A stretch of DNA of 64,000 nt from Bacillus sp. HMF5848 (lineage in GTDB: Bacteria > Bacillota > Bacilli > Bacillales > HMF5848), in NCBI RefSeq assembly GCF_003944835.1, contig NZ_RWIV01000001.1:1217501-1281500 (forward strand). The letters run 5' to 3'. The translations under genes and the position numbers were made by a program. This document shows, piece after piece, positions 37,552-45,699 of this stretch. Under the pieces are notes generated by a model. The model did no database searches. It saw only the letters and a program-made list of their open reading frames with translations, and was not told the DNA's origin. Position 1 is the stretch's first letter, and the number at the start of each line of letters is the position of its first letter.

Positions 37552-37710
37552 ATGTTAGTGAATGTTGCGATAGGAGCAGTTGTGTTCGGGTATGCTGGCT
37601 TTACTTTGTATCGATTTGTAAAGAATAGTAGCAAAGGTAAATGTGCGGCCTGTGAACTTAGTAAAAATTGCTCTGGGAGTAGTTGCGCGGTTAATGATAT
37701 AATAAAATAA
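37552..37710 (+). CDS. FeoB-associated Cys-rich membrane protein
   Basis: The 52-aa protein has one membrane helix (LVNVAIGAVVFGYAGFTLYR) and a cytosolic Cys-rich tail KCAACELSKNCSGSSC, the layout of the small FeoB-associated family that may serve as a FeoC-like metal-binding partner. ATG 37552 has GGGAGTGG 7-8 nt upstream; the frame is open further up to TTG 37516 but that lacks a ribosome site. Confidence 0.85.
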   Translation: MLVNVAIGAVVFGYAGFTLYRFVKNSSKGKCAACELSKNCSGSSCAVNDIIK

Positions 37711-37752
37711 GAAATTCTAGATTTAGCAATGCATAAGGATGTGAATCACTAT

Positions 37753-38280
37753 ATGAAATTGAAGTTCGCCGTAGTAACTCTATTACTATCATTTGTATTA
37801 GCAGCTTGTAATGGAGGAAATGAAGTTGAAAACGTAGCTTCTGAAGATAAAAATATTAAAGATTTGGTTCATGATTACAGTGTGGGTAACATTGACAATC
37901 AATCAGCATCTATCACATCTCACCATCTTATTGTGACGGACAGTGATGAAAATCAATCAGTGTATGATTTACCTGAAGATGAGTTTTTTGTATCAATTGC
38001 CCCTTACTTTAATGAAACACATCCCTGACTGAATCATAACTTGACAGGTTGTCAAGGCGAATTAGTTAATGAAGAATTCAAGGTGTTTATTGAAGATGTA
38101 GACGGAAATGTCTTGTTAGATGAAATGGTGAAATCACACGACAACGGATTTATTGATTTATGGTTACCAAGAGACAAAAATTACGAAGTAACAATTGAAG
38201 TCAACGGAAAAGTGGCCAAAGCTCAATTATCCACATTCGAAAATGATCCAACATGTATTACAACGATGCAATTATTATAA
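37753..38280 (+). CDS. cueP: CueP-like copper-binding lipoprotein with in-frame TGA (candidate selenoprotein)
   Basis: A lipoprotein signal (MKLKFAVVTLLLSF, lipobox LAAC) opens a frame that is interrupted by TGA at 38026-38028 and continues in the same frame to 38280, 175 residues if read through. Both halves are CueP: YDLPEDEFFVSIAPYF and NETHP before the TGA, then NLTGCQGELVNEEF, FIDLWLPRDKNYEVTI and DPTCITTMQ. The TGA (residue 92) replaces the first Cys of the C-x7-C copper site; the other two cysteines are at about 100 and 169. No other stop or frameshift is present. A hairpin starting 11 nt after the TGA has SECIS-like geometry. Alternatives are a nonsense-mutated pseudogene. CueP stores or delivers copper outside the membrane. 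Confidence 0.85.
38026..38056 (+). promoter_or_regulatory. Possible UGA recoding signal (SECIS-like) in cueP
   Basis: TGA (38026-38028) is followed by 11 nt and then a 17-nt perfect hairpin, CTTGACA / TGTCAAG with loop GGT (38040-38056). The E. coli fdhF minimal SECIS is likewise a 17-nt stem-loop, 11 nt after UGA, with GGU in its loop. Geometry is read directly; function is inferred. Confidence 0.6.
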
Positions 38281-38283
38281 AAA

Positions 38284-38312
38284 AACAGCACCCTCGTAAG
38301 GTGCTGTTTTTT
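38284..38312 (+). terminator. Terminator after cueP
   Basis: A perfect 9-bp stem AACAGCACC / GGTGCTGTT with a 7-nt loop and a T6 tract, 4 bp after the stop codon. Confidence 0.93.
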
Positions 38313-38661
38313 GTTAAGGTTAATAAGTAATACTACATGAAGTACGGATACACTTACATTAAGAATGTATCTTCCTAAACAGAATAGAAGAACCGAGCTT
38401 GGGGCGTTTACAAACGCACACATTCACACCCCAAATGAAAAAAATCAAGTCAAAACGCTCTAAAATATGAAAAAAACTTGATTTTAGTGAGAATAGTCAC
38501 AGTCATTTCACAGAAAGTTCATATAAAATACAAATATGGGTGGTTATCTGTCGCAACAATTACATTTCACTTTCAAAAGCTAAACCTCTATGTAAAGGAA
38601 AACCCTCCATTCTCATTTGTGTATAAAACACAAGTTTGTTTTTCTAAAAAGGGTGGTTTCC
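38313..38661. other. Intergenic region with two nested hairpins before the NarI-like gene
   Basis: TTGGGG (near 38398) pairs with CCCCAA (near 38430) around an inner GCGTTT/AAACGC hairpin, and a second inverted repeat AAAATCAAGT / ACTTGATTTT spans 38441-38485. They may form a structured RNA or terminator. Two TCACA elements occur between 38495 and 38515 but as direct, not inverted, repeats, so I do not call an Fnr box. Confidence 0.4.
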
Positions 38662-39075
38662 ATGCTACAGTTCATTGTTTGGGTTGTGTATCCATATTCG
38701 GTTCTGTTCGTGTTTATAATGGGGCTTGTGTGGCAGTATGACTATGCTATAGCAGGTGTCAATGAAAAGAATATTTTTAAAACAACGTATTCAGTGCGTG
38801 TATTGTTAAATGTGCTACTCGTCGTTATTGGAACATCATTTTTGTTTTTAAATTTCTTTGAAACAATACAACCAGACCGTCAGTTACTGATCAATTGGAC
38901 TGTTAGCATACTTACTCTACGTCCAGATGTAAATTCTATTACTCAATCAACATTAGTAACAAAGATTCACCTGTTCACGTTTTTAACAATGCTATTAATG
39001 TTACCGTTTACAAGTTATATTCGTTATTTAGTCTGTCCTACTACACTACTGAAAATCATAAAAAACAAACGGTAA
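38662..39075 (+). CDS. Shortened NarI-like (nitrate reductase gamma) membrane protein
   Basis: The 137-aa protein starts MLQFIVWVVYPYSVLFVFIM and later has LLINWTVSILTLRPDVNSI, TKIHLFTFLTMLLMLPFTSY and a VCP near the end. These resemble the first and last parts of NarI, the cytochrome b subunit that anchors nitrate reductase, but about 80-90 central residues, including haem-ligand helices, are absent. It could be a natural mini-variant or a deletion remnant. ATG 38662 follows GGGTGG. Proximity to fnr is consistent with an anaerobic-respiration function. Confidence 0.55.
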   Translation: MLQFIVWVVYPYSVLFVFIMGLVWQYDYAIAGVNEKNIFKTTYSVRVLLNVLLVVIGTSFLFLNFFETIQPDRQLLINWTVSILTLRPDVNSITQSTLVTKIHLFTFLTMLLMLPFTSYIRYLVCPTTLLKIIKNKR

Positions 39076-39200
39076 GAGATACTATAAAGAAAACTCGCCG
39101 ATTGGCGAAGACAGAGGCGTAGTTGCACTTATGCGTTAGGGAAGGATGATTTTTGAAAAAATTCTACTTTTCTATCAGCTTAACAGGCTACCAATATAAT

Positions 39201-39226
39201 AAAAGGCTACCAATTGGTAGCCTTTT
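39201..39226. terminator. Bidirectional terminator: 26-bp perfect palindrome
   Basis: AAAAGGCTACCAA is followed by its exact reverse complement, ending in TTTT, between two convergent genes. A partial copy (AGGCTACCAAT) lies 15 bp upstream. Confidence 0.85.
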
Positions 39227-39274
39227 CTGATGTCTATCTTCGTAAATTTTTAAAAATGAACACGTATTGGATTC

Positions 39275-39400
39275 ATCTATTATTCGTGTAACAATCATAT
39301 ATGATTGAAGTTTATTGCAAATTACATAATTCCGGTCGATCTGTTATTCGCGTAACAATCATACACGATTGAAGTTTATTGCATATTACATAAATCCGGT
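39275..39400. repeat. Tandem duplication of the fnr 3' end
   Basis: Two 62-bp copies with a 64-bp period (39275-39336 and 39339-39400) differ at about seven positions. The gene-proximal copy includes the last codons and stop of fnr; the distal copy contains a matching pseudo-end encoding PELCNLQ plus stop. Each includes a CAATC...GATTG inverted repeat that is perfect (16 bp) in the distal copy. Confidence 0.88.
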
Positions 39401-40071
39401 GGGCAATTTTCACAGTTGATTTCATCACGTAAGTATTGCATGTTGTGAATCGTAATAACACCCTTTGCCATAGAAAGAATCCCGTTTTTACGCAATTCAC
39501 TTAGCATTCTATTTACTACTTCTCGTGATGTGCCACAGAAGTTGGCAAGTTCCTGATTAGTAAGTTGAATATTAATAATTGTATCTGACTCTTGCTGCAC
39601 GCCGTAGCTATTAGATAAGCGAATTAAGGTAGAGTACAGGGCCCCTTTTTTTCCGTGCAGCACAAGGTCACGTAATTTCGTTTGTGTTTTTTGGAGACTA
39701 TCGCCCATCCATCTCATAAAATCAAGGGCAAGCTTCGGATTTTCAGTTAGTTTTTTTTCAAGTATTGTTTTTGATATAACTAGCGCTTCTCCAGTTTCTA
39801 CCACTTTGGCATGGACGAGATGCTTGCTTGTAGTACTGAATAATGAAACCTCGCCAATAATATCATCCTTCTTTGAAACACGAAACGTTAACTCTCTGCC
39901 ATCATATGTGTATTTCCCAATTTGAATCATACCAGAAAGAATAATAAACAGCTCATCAGCAGGTTGTCCTTCTTCAAATAAAAATTGCCCCTTCACTAAC
40001 TCAATCCGATTCGCTTCATGACCAAGAATAGACTTCAGCTCTTGTGCCATTGTAGATGTTAGAATACTCAA
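39376..40071 (-). CDS. fnr: Fnr, Crp-family anaerobic regulator
   Basis: The 231-aa regulator has a cyclic-nucleotide-binding-type sensor domain (LVKGQFLFEEGQPADELFII) and a winged helix-turn-helix with the recognition region LANFCGTSREVVNRMLSEL. The C-terminus ends CENCPPDLC, the C-x2-C-x4-C cluster that in B. subtilis Fnr holds a 4Fe-4S centre. It should activate anaerobic genes such as nitrate respiration when oxygen is low. The TTG start at 40071 has AAAGGGGTGATCAC immediately upstream. Its 3' end is duplicated downstream. Confidence 0.88.
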   Translation of the reverse strand: MSILTSTMAQELKSILGHEANRIELVKGQFLFEEGQPADELFIILSGMIQIGKYTYDGRELTFRVSKKDDIIGEVSLFSTTSKHLVHAKVVETGEALVISKTILEKKLTENPKLALDFMRWMGDSLQKTQTKLRDLVLHGKKGALYSTLIRLSNSYGVQQESDTIINIQLTNQELANFCGTSREVVNRMLSELRKNGILSMAKGVITIHNMQYLRDEINCENCPPDLCNMQ

Positions 40072-40176
40072 GTGATCACCCCTTTAAATAGAGCTGAAAA
40101 AGACTCCATACTATAAATTAAAGCTGAAATTCATACGACCGTCAATAAAAGGGAACTAGATTAAATTTTTAGAAAA

Positions 40177-40210
40177 TTAATAAAAATACAATTGAATTTA
40201 TTTTTATGCA
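40177..40210 (+). promoter_or_regulatory. Two ARG boxes upstream of argC
   Basis: TTAATAAAAATACA (40177-40190) and TGAATTTATTTTTATGCA (40193-40210) match the ArgR/AhrC operator pattern TGAATAWWWATWCA with few mismatches and are adjacent, as expected for binding of an ArgR/AhrC hexamer. They lie 70-100 bp before argC. Confidence 0.7.
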
Positions 40211-40278
40211 CATATATAATGTTAAATAATTACTATTTATCCGAACGACATAGCAAGCTATGACAAGGAGGAAAAAAG

Positions 40279-41313
40279 ATGAAAGCCGCCGTTATAGGCG
40301 CTACTGGTTATGGTGGTGCTGAGCTTGTCCGAATTTTATCAAATCATCCATATATGAAGCTGGAAGCTTTATTATCATCCTCGTCTGCGGATGCACCATA
40401 CATAGAATCGTATGCACATTTATTAAATATTAATTCTTTAGTGTTACAGCCTATTGATCAGGAAATCTTACACGAAATTGATATTGTTTTTATTGCTGCC
40501 CCAACAGGTGCCTCAACAAAGCTCGTGCCAATGCTAAGAGAACATCATAAAAGAGTAATAGATTTAGCGGGAGATTTTCGCCTCAAAGATCAGCAGCAAT
40601 ATAGCGATTGGTATAACAAACAGGCGCCTACCGAGGCTCATTTACATGAAGCTGTATATGGATTAAGCGAATGGAACCAAAGTGATATTCAACATGCAAG
40701 TTTAATTGCTAATCCAGGCTGTTTTCCCACAGCGACGCTACTGGGTCTCGCGCCACTTATACAAGAAGACATCATTGATCCGGCCTCGATCATTATTGAT
40801 GCAAAAACCGGTGTATCAGGAGCGGGCCGTTCACCAACGATGAACACACATTTTAGTGAAGTAAATGAGAATTTGAAAATCTATAAAGTTAACTCACACC
40901 AGCATATCCCTGAAATAGAACAAATGCTCAAACATTGGAACCGACAGGCTGCGCCGATAACATTTCATACGCATCTCGTTCCGATGACAAGAGGAATTAT
41001 GGCGACAATTTATGCGACCCCAAAAGTCGCCATCAACGAGCAAACTTTACTAGATTTATATAAAACTAGCTATGAAAATAAGCCTTTTGTGAGAATTCGA
41101 GAGCTAGGTCAATTCCCAACAACAAAGGAAGTGTTTAGCTCGAACTATTGTGATATTGCTGTGACGATTGACGCAAGAACAGGGCGCATCACGATTGTGT
41201 CTGTAATCGATAACTTAATGAAAGGCGCAAGTGGGCAGGCCGTTCAAAACGCCAATATTATGCTTGGTTTTGATGAACGAGCAGGACTCGACATAGTGCC
41301 TGTTTATCCTTAA
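40279..41313 (+). CDS. argC: N-acetyl-gamma-glutamyl-phosphate reductase
   Basis: The 344-aa enzyme makes N-acetylglutamate semialdehyde using NADPH, the third step of arginine synthesis. It has the Rossmann motif GATGYGGAELVRIL, the catalytic Cys in NPGCFPTATLLGL and a conserved SHQHIPEIEQ. AAGGAGG precedes ATG 40279. First gene of the arginine operon. Confidence 0.97.
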   Translation: MKAAVIGATGYGGAELVRILSNHPYMKLEALLSSSSADAPYIESYAHLLNINSLVLQPIDQEILHEIDIVFIAAPTGASTKLVPMLREHHKRVIDLAGDFRLKDQQQYSDWYNKQAPTEAHLHEAVYGLSEWNQSDIQHASLIANPGCFPTATLLGLAPLIQEDIIDPASIIIDAKTGVSGAGRSPTMNTHFSEVNENLKIYKVNSHQHIPEIEQMLKHWNRQAAPITFHTHLVPMTRGIMATIYATPKVAINEQTLLDLYKTSYENKPFVRIRELGQFPTTKEVFSSNYCDIAVTIDARTGRITIVSVIDNLMKGASGQAVQNANIMLGFDERAGLDIVPVYP

Positions 41314-41416
41314 AAAAGTAAGAAAGTCTCGCGCGCACGTATAATTGGGGAATTATATCGCGACGAAACATAACAGCAAGGTCGAAAGGAAAAGACACAA
41401 AATAGTGGGGGAGATT

Positions 41417-42649
41417 ATGTTAATCATAAAAAATAGCTCAAAGGTAGCGGAGGTTCAAGGGGGATCTGTCGTATCGCCGAAAGGGTATAAAGCCGATGGT
41501 GTGCACGCGGGATTGCGTTATAAAAAGAAGGATGTGGGAGTGATTGTATCCGATGTACCGGCATCTAGTGCGGCTGTTTATACATTAAATGCATTCCAGG
41601 CAGCACCACTTCAAGTAACACAGGAGAGCATTGCTAAAGAAGGAAAGCTACAAGCTATTGTAGTAAATAGTGCATTTGCCAATGCTTGTACGGGAAAACA
41701 GGGGGTAGTCGATGCGTATGAAATGCGCAAGCAGTGTGCAGAAGCTTTTTCGTTTGCAGAGCATCTCGTTGCCGTCGCTTCAACTGGTGTAATTGGTGAG
41801 TGTATGCCGATGGAAAAAATCATTCATGGTATTCAACAGCTGCGACCTACAAACGACACAGACGGTGCAGTTAGCTTTCAGCAAGCGATACTAACAACGG
41901 ATACGGTCATGAAAACAGCGTGCTATCAAACACATATAAATGGTCACGCCGTAACGATCGGAGGTGCAGCAAAAGGATCGGGCATGATTCACCCGAATAT
42001 GGCGACGATGTTAGCATTTGTGACTACTGATGCTAACATTGAGAGTACGTATCTTTCGATGGCTTTAAAGCAAATTACGAACAAAACATTTAATCAAATT
42101 ACCGTTGATGGTGACACTTCAACAAATGATATGGTGATCGTAATGGCGAACGGTCTCGCAGGGAACGAGTCGTTAACGCCTAGTCATTCTGAATGGGATG
42201 ATTTTGTAGAAGCTCTGCAGCAAACGTGTGAAAGCTTGGCTAAGCAAATAGCTCGCGACGGGGAAGGCGCAACAAAGTTAGTAGAGGTTCGAGTGGTAGG
42301 TGCAGCGACGGATGAGGATGCAGCAAAAATAGCTAAATCCATTGTCGGCTCTAGCTTAGTAAAATCTGCGATTTATGGTACAGACGCAAACTGGGGACGT
42401 ATTATTTGTGCGATAGGATACAGTGGGGTGCAGCTAGATACTAGTTATATAGATATTGCACTCGGTCCGATTAAAATATTAGAGGGTAGTGAGCCGCTAC
42501 CGTTCTCGGAAGAACAAGCGACAGAATACTTACAAAATAGTGATGTTACCATCGATGTTCAGCTACATCAAGGGTCTGGAGAAGGCTGTGCGTGGGGTTG
42601 TGATTTAACGTATGATTACGTCAAAATCAATGCTAGCTATCGTACATGA
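41417..42649 (+). CDS. argJ: Bifunctional glutamate N-acetyltransferase / ornithine acetyltransferase
   Basis: The 410-aa protein recycles acetyl groups between N-acetylornithine and glutamate. It is made as a precursor that cleaves itself before the Thr in [10 protein letters not shown] (about residue 197). [13 protein letters not shown] and DGDTSTNDM are further signatures. ATG 41417 lies three bases after GGGGGAG, which is close; the frame is open up to 41345 but without a better site. Its stop overlaps an ATG of the next frame, and the real argB start is 18 bp further. Confidence 0.95.
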   Translation: MLIIKNSSKVAEVQGGSVVSPKGYKADGVHAGLRYKKKDVGVIVSDVPASSAAVYTLNAFQAAPLQVTQESIAKEGKLQAIVVNSAFANACTGKQGVVDAYEMRKQCAEAFSFAEHLVAVASTGVIGECMPMEKIIHGIQQLRPTNDTDGAVSFQQAILTTDTVMKTACYQTHINGHAVTIGGAAKGSGMIHPNMATMLAFVTTDANIESTYLSMALKQITNKTFNQITVDGDTSTNDMVIVMANGLAGNESLTPSHSEWDDFVEALQQTCESLAKQIARDGEGATKLVEVRVVGAATDEDAAKIAKSIVGSSLVKSAIYGTDANWGRIICAIGYSGVQLDTSYIDIALGPIKILEGSEPLPFSEEQATEYLQNSDVTIDVQLHQGSGEGCAWGCDLTYDYVKINASYRT

Positions 42650-42666
42650 GGGAAGGGGATTTGTTG

Positions 42667-44559
42667 ATGCAAGATATTGTTGTCGTGAAATGCGGTGGAA
42701 GTATTCTTCGTGAGCTGTCACATCATTTTTTCGATAGCTTGCTCGCACTGCAAGCAAACGGCTATCAAGTGGTGCTAGTGCATGGCGGGGGACCAGATAT
42801 TTCAGCAAAACTTGCAGCACATCACATTCCATCGACGTTTGTTGATGGCTTGCGTTATACGTCTAATCAGGCTATGCAAATAGTGAATGATATGCTTTTA
42901 CAATTAAACGAGCAGTTTGTACGTAAGCTTAATGCCGAAAATGTTGCAGCTTGCGGTGTGGGTACGGTGTTACAAGCAGCTTTTAAAAATAAAGAAAAGT
43001 ATGGATATGTTGGAGAAGCAACGGCTACTGATGTGAATGCGATTCGAATCATATTAAATGATAAACATATCCCTGTTATCGTTCCGCTTGGTATGACAGA
43101 AAATGGTGAGCTTTTAAATATTAATGCTGACAGTGCAGCAGGTGCTATCGCTCGTGACTTGCAAGCGAGGCATTTGCTATTTGTTACCGATGTTCCTGGT
43201 ATATTAGTTAATCGAAACGTACTAAAGGAAGCAACGAAGGATCACATTGAGCAGCTCATTGAGAATGGGACCATTTATGGAGGAATGATTCCTAAAGTTA
43301 AATCAGCTCTGACATGCTTAGAACATGGTGCAAATCAAGTGATGATTGTTGCGGAAAATTTCTATGAAGGAAATACAGTAAAGGGGACGAAAATTGTGGA
43401 GAAGAAAACATCACATCTTTTTCCGACTTATGCCCGCTGGTCGCTTCATATTGAGTACGGGGAAGGTAGCTATTTATATAGTAAAGACGGGAAAAAATAT
43501 TTAGATTTTGTATCAGGCATTGCCGTATGTAATCTCGGTCATCGCCATCATGCAGTTGAGAGTGCTGTTTCGGAACAAATGCAAAAGTATTGGCACCTAT
43601 CGAATCTATTTCCTATTTCATTACAGGAGGAAGTAGCAGAGATATTAACAAGCCATAGTGATACGGACTTAGCCTTTTTTTGTAACAGTGGTGCAGAGGC
43701 AAATGAGGCGGCTATTAAACTAGCACGCAAATATACGAAACGACATAAAATTATTACTTTTGAAAAATCATTTCATGGTCGAACGTTCGCTACGATGTCA
43801 GCGACAGGGCAAGCGAAAATCCATGATGGCTACGGACCATTATTACCAGAGTTTGTATATCTTCCGTTAAATGATAGTGACGCCTTGGAAGCAACTATGA
43901 ATACAGAAGTGGCGGCTGTGATGGTTGAAATCGTGCAAGGTGAGGGTGGTGTTGTAGTAGCACAAGATGAATTTTTACAAAAGCTTGCTGCACTTTGTCA
44001 ACAAAACGGTACCCTATTAATCGTAGATGAAGTACAAACTGGGATTGGCAGAACAGGAACTGCATTTGCCTATCAGCATGTGCCACACTTATCACCTGAC
44101 ATTATTACGTCCGCCAAAGGCATTGCTAATGGCCTACCTCTTGGCGTGATGCTCGGGAAAATGAATTTGGCAGAAGCGTTTGGGCCAGGATCACACGGTT
44201 CGACATTTGGCGGCAATCCTCTTTCACTTGCGGCTGCTAAAGCAAGTCTTGAGATTATTTTTAATGATGCTTTTTTGCAAACTGTCTCTGAAAAAGGCTG
44301 CTATTTACGGGATGAGCTGAAAAAGCATGTTTATACCATACCGTTTGTAAAGGATATAAGGGGAAAAGGATTAATGATAGGGATTGCTTGTGAGGTTGAT
44401 GTATCGTCCGTTATTGTTGAGCTACAGCAGCAAGGACTTCTTGCTTTAACAGCTGGTCCAAACGTTATCCGCTTGTTGCCTCCTTTGACTATTTCACAGC
44501 AAGAAATGGATGAGGCTGTAACGATTATTACGGATGTATTAAACAACTATTGTGTATAA
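42667..44559 (+). CDS. argBD: Fused N-acetylglutamate kinase / acetylornithine aminotransferase (ArgB-ArgD)
   Basis: One 630-codon frame holds two enzymes. Residues 1-245 are Arg[26 protein letters not shown] and [11 protein letters not shown]. From about 246 it is ArgD, a PLP-dependent aminotransferase: [40 protein letters not shown] and [13 protein letters not shown] with the PLP lysine. In most bacteria argB and argD are separate; here no stop codon separates them. GTG at 43396 lies 9 nt after AAGGGG and could start a free ArgD, so the frame may make a fusion, two products or both. ATG 42667 has AAGGGG 8 nt upstream. Confidence 0.93.
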   Translation: MQDIVVVKCGGSILRELSHHFFDSLLALQANGYQVVLVHGGGPDISAKLAAHHIPSTFVDGLRYTSNQAMQIVNDMLLQLNEQFVRKLNAENVAACGVGTVLQAAFKNKEKYGYVGEATATDVNAIRIILNDKHIPVIVPLGMTENGELLNINADSAAGAIARDLQARHLLFVTDVPGILVNRNVLKEATKDHIEQLIENGTIYGGMIPKVKSALTCLEHGANQVMIVAENFYEGNTVKGTKIVEKKTSHLFPTYARWSLHIEYGEGSYLYSKDGKKYLDFVSGIAVCNLGHRHHAVESAVSEQMQKYWHLSNLFPISLQEEVAEILTSHSDTDLAFFCNSGAEANEAAIKLARKYTKRHKIITFEKSFHGRTFATMSATGQAKIHDGYGPLLPEFVYLPLNDSDALEATMNTEVAAVMVEIVQGEGGVVVAQDEFLQKLAALCQQNGTLLIVDEVQTGIGRTGTAFAYQHVPHLSPDIITSAKGIANGLPLGVMLGKMNLAEAFGPGSHGSTFGGNPLSLAAAKASLEIIFNDAFLQTVSEKGCYLRDELKKHVYTIPFVKDIRGKGLMIGIACEVDVSSVIVELQQQGLLALTAGPNVIRLLPPLTISQQEMDEAVTIITDVLNNYCV

Positions 44560-44583
44560 ATAATGTATTTTTTTGAAGTTTAG

Positions 44584-44597
44584 TGAATAAATATACA
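44584..44597 (+). promoter_or_regulatory. ARG box upstream of carA
   Basis: TGAATAAATATACA matches the ArgR/AhrC operator consensus exactly, 32 bp before carA and inside the arginine cluster, implying a second regulated point or promoter. Confidence 0.65.
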
Positions 44598-44628
44598 AAT
44601 ATATTTATAAAAATTAGAGGTGTCACGT

Positions 44629-45699
44629 ATGCAAGCATATATACATTTGCAAACAGGTGAGAGTTTTACAGGGGAAATCAGTCCTTCGTTAAGTGAGAAT
44701 GTAACTGGTGAGCTTGTATTTTATACAGGAATGACGGGTTATCAAGAGGTACTAACTGATCCGTCGTATAAAAACCAAATTGTCGTGTTTACGTACCCGC
44801 TAATTGGCAACTACGGAATTAATGCGACAGACTTTGAAAGTAAAAAGCCACATGTGGCCGGCGTAGTTGTAAGGCAAAGCTTTGATAGTTTTTATCACTA
44901 TGAGGCAAAACAAAGCCTTCGCGACTATTTACAAGCATGGAACATTCCACTTCTTGAGCATGTTGATACAAGAGCAGTTGTAAAAAAAATTCGTCATGCA
45001 GGGACGATGGCCGCCACCATTAGCACCCGTAATGATGTTACATCTCCCATGAACCAACTGATAGCATCACCTGTTTCGCAAGTGTCAGAACCAGCTATAA
45101 AAACAATGGGCATAGGACGAACACACATTGTGATGATTGACTTTGGCATGAAGTCTTCTATTGCTGAGGAGCTCATGAAACGCGATTGTCGTATTACTGT
45201 TGTGCCATACAATACGGATGCAGACAAAATAGTAGCGTTAGCTCCCGACGGCATTGTTTTATCTAATGGACCAGGTGACCCTAAGCAGCTGCAAATGCAG
45301 GTGCCCGTGCTAGCGAAGCTATTAACAAAGTACCCAACGCTAGCGATTTGTCTAGGTCATCAACTTGTAGCATTAGCGTTTGGAGGAAATACAATAAAGC
45401 TTCGTTTCGGTCATCGAGGTGCCAATCATCCAGTCAAAGATGTAATAACAGGTAAGGTATTTATGACGTCGCAAAATCACAGTTATGTTGTGGATGAAAA
45501 CTCGCTTGTAAATACCCCTTTATCTGTTCGGTATCGACATGTAAACGATGGAACAGTGGAAGGGTTAATGCATAAGTCGTTGCCGATTATGACAGTGCAG
45601 CACCACCCAGAAGCACATCCGGGACCAGCAGAATGTGCCTATGTATTTGATGACTTTTTACAATTGATTCAGTCAGTTAGGAGAAAAGCATATGCCTAA
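44629..45699 (+). CDS. carA: Carbamoyl phosphate synthase small (glutaminase) subunit, arginine-specific
   Basis: The 356-aa subunit releases ammonia from glutamine for CarB. The class I amidotransferase domain has the nucleophile Cys in LAICLGHQLVALAFGG and the His-Glu pair in QHHPEAHPGP. ATG 44629 has AGAGG at 8 nt; the in-frame GTG at 44620 lies within that site. It overlaps carB by 8 bp. Confidence 0.95.
   Translation: MQAYIHLQTGESFTGEISPSLSENVTGELVFYTGMTGYQEVLTDPSYKNQIVVFTYPLIGNYGINATDFESKKPHVAGVVVRQSFDSFYHYEAKQSLRDYLQAWNIPLLEHVDTRAVVKKIRHAGTMAATISTRNDVTSPMNQLIASPVSQVSEPAIKTMGIGRTHIVMIDFGMKSSIAEELMKRDCRITVVPYNTDADKIVALAPDGIVLSNGPGDPKQLQMQVPVLAKLLTKYPTLAICLGHQLVALAFGGNTIKLRFGHRGANHPVKDVITGKVFMTSQNHSYVVDENSLVNTPLSVRYRHVNDGTVEGLMHKSLPIMTVQHHPEAHPGPAECAYVFDDFLQLIQSVRRKAYA

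Noticed and set aside
38495-38520. Possible Fnr box (TCACA ... TTCACA) before the NarI-like gene.
   Set aside because: The two elements are direct rather than inverted repeats, so they do not make a TGTGA-N6-TCACA site.
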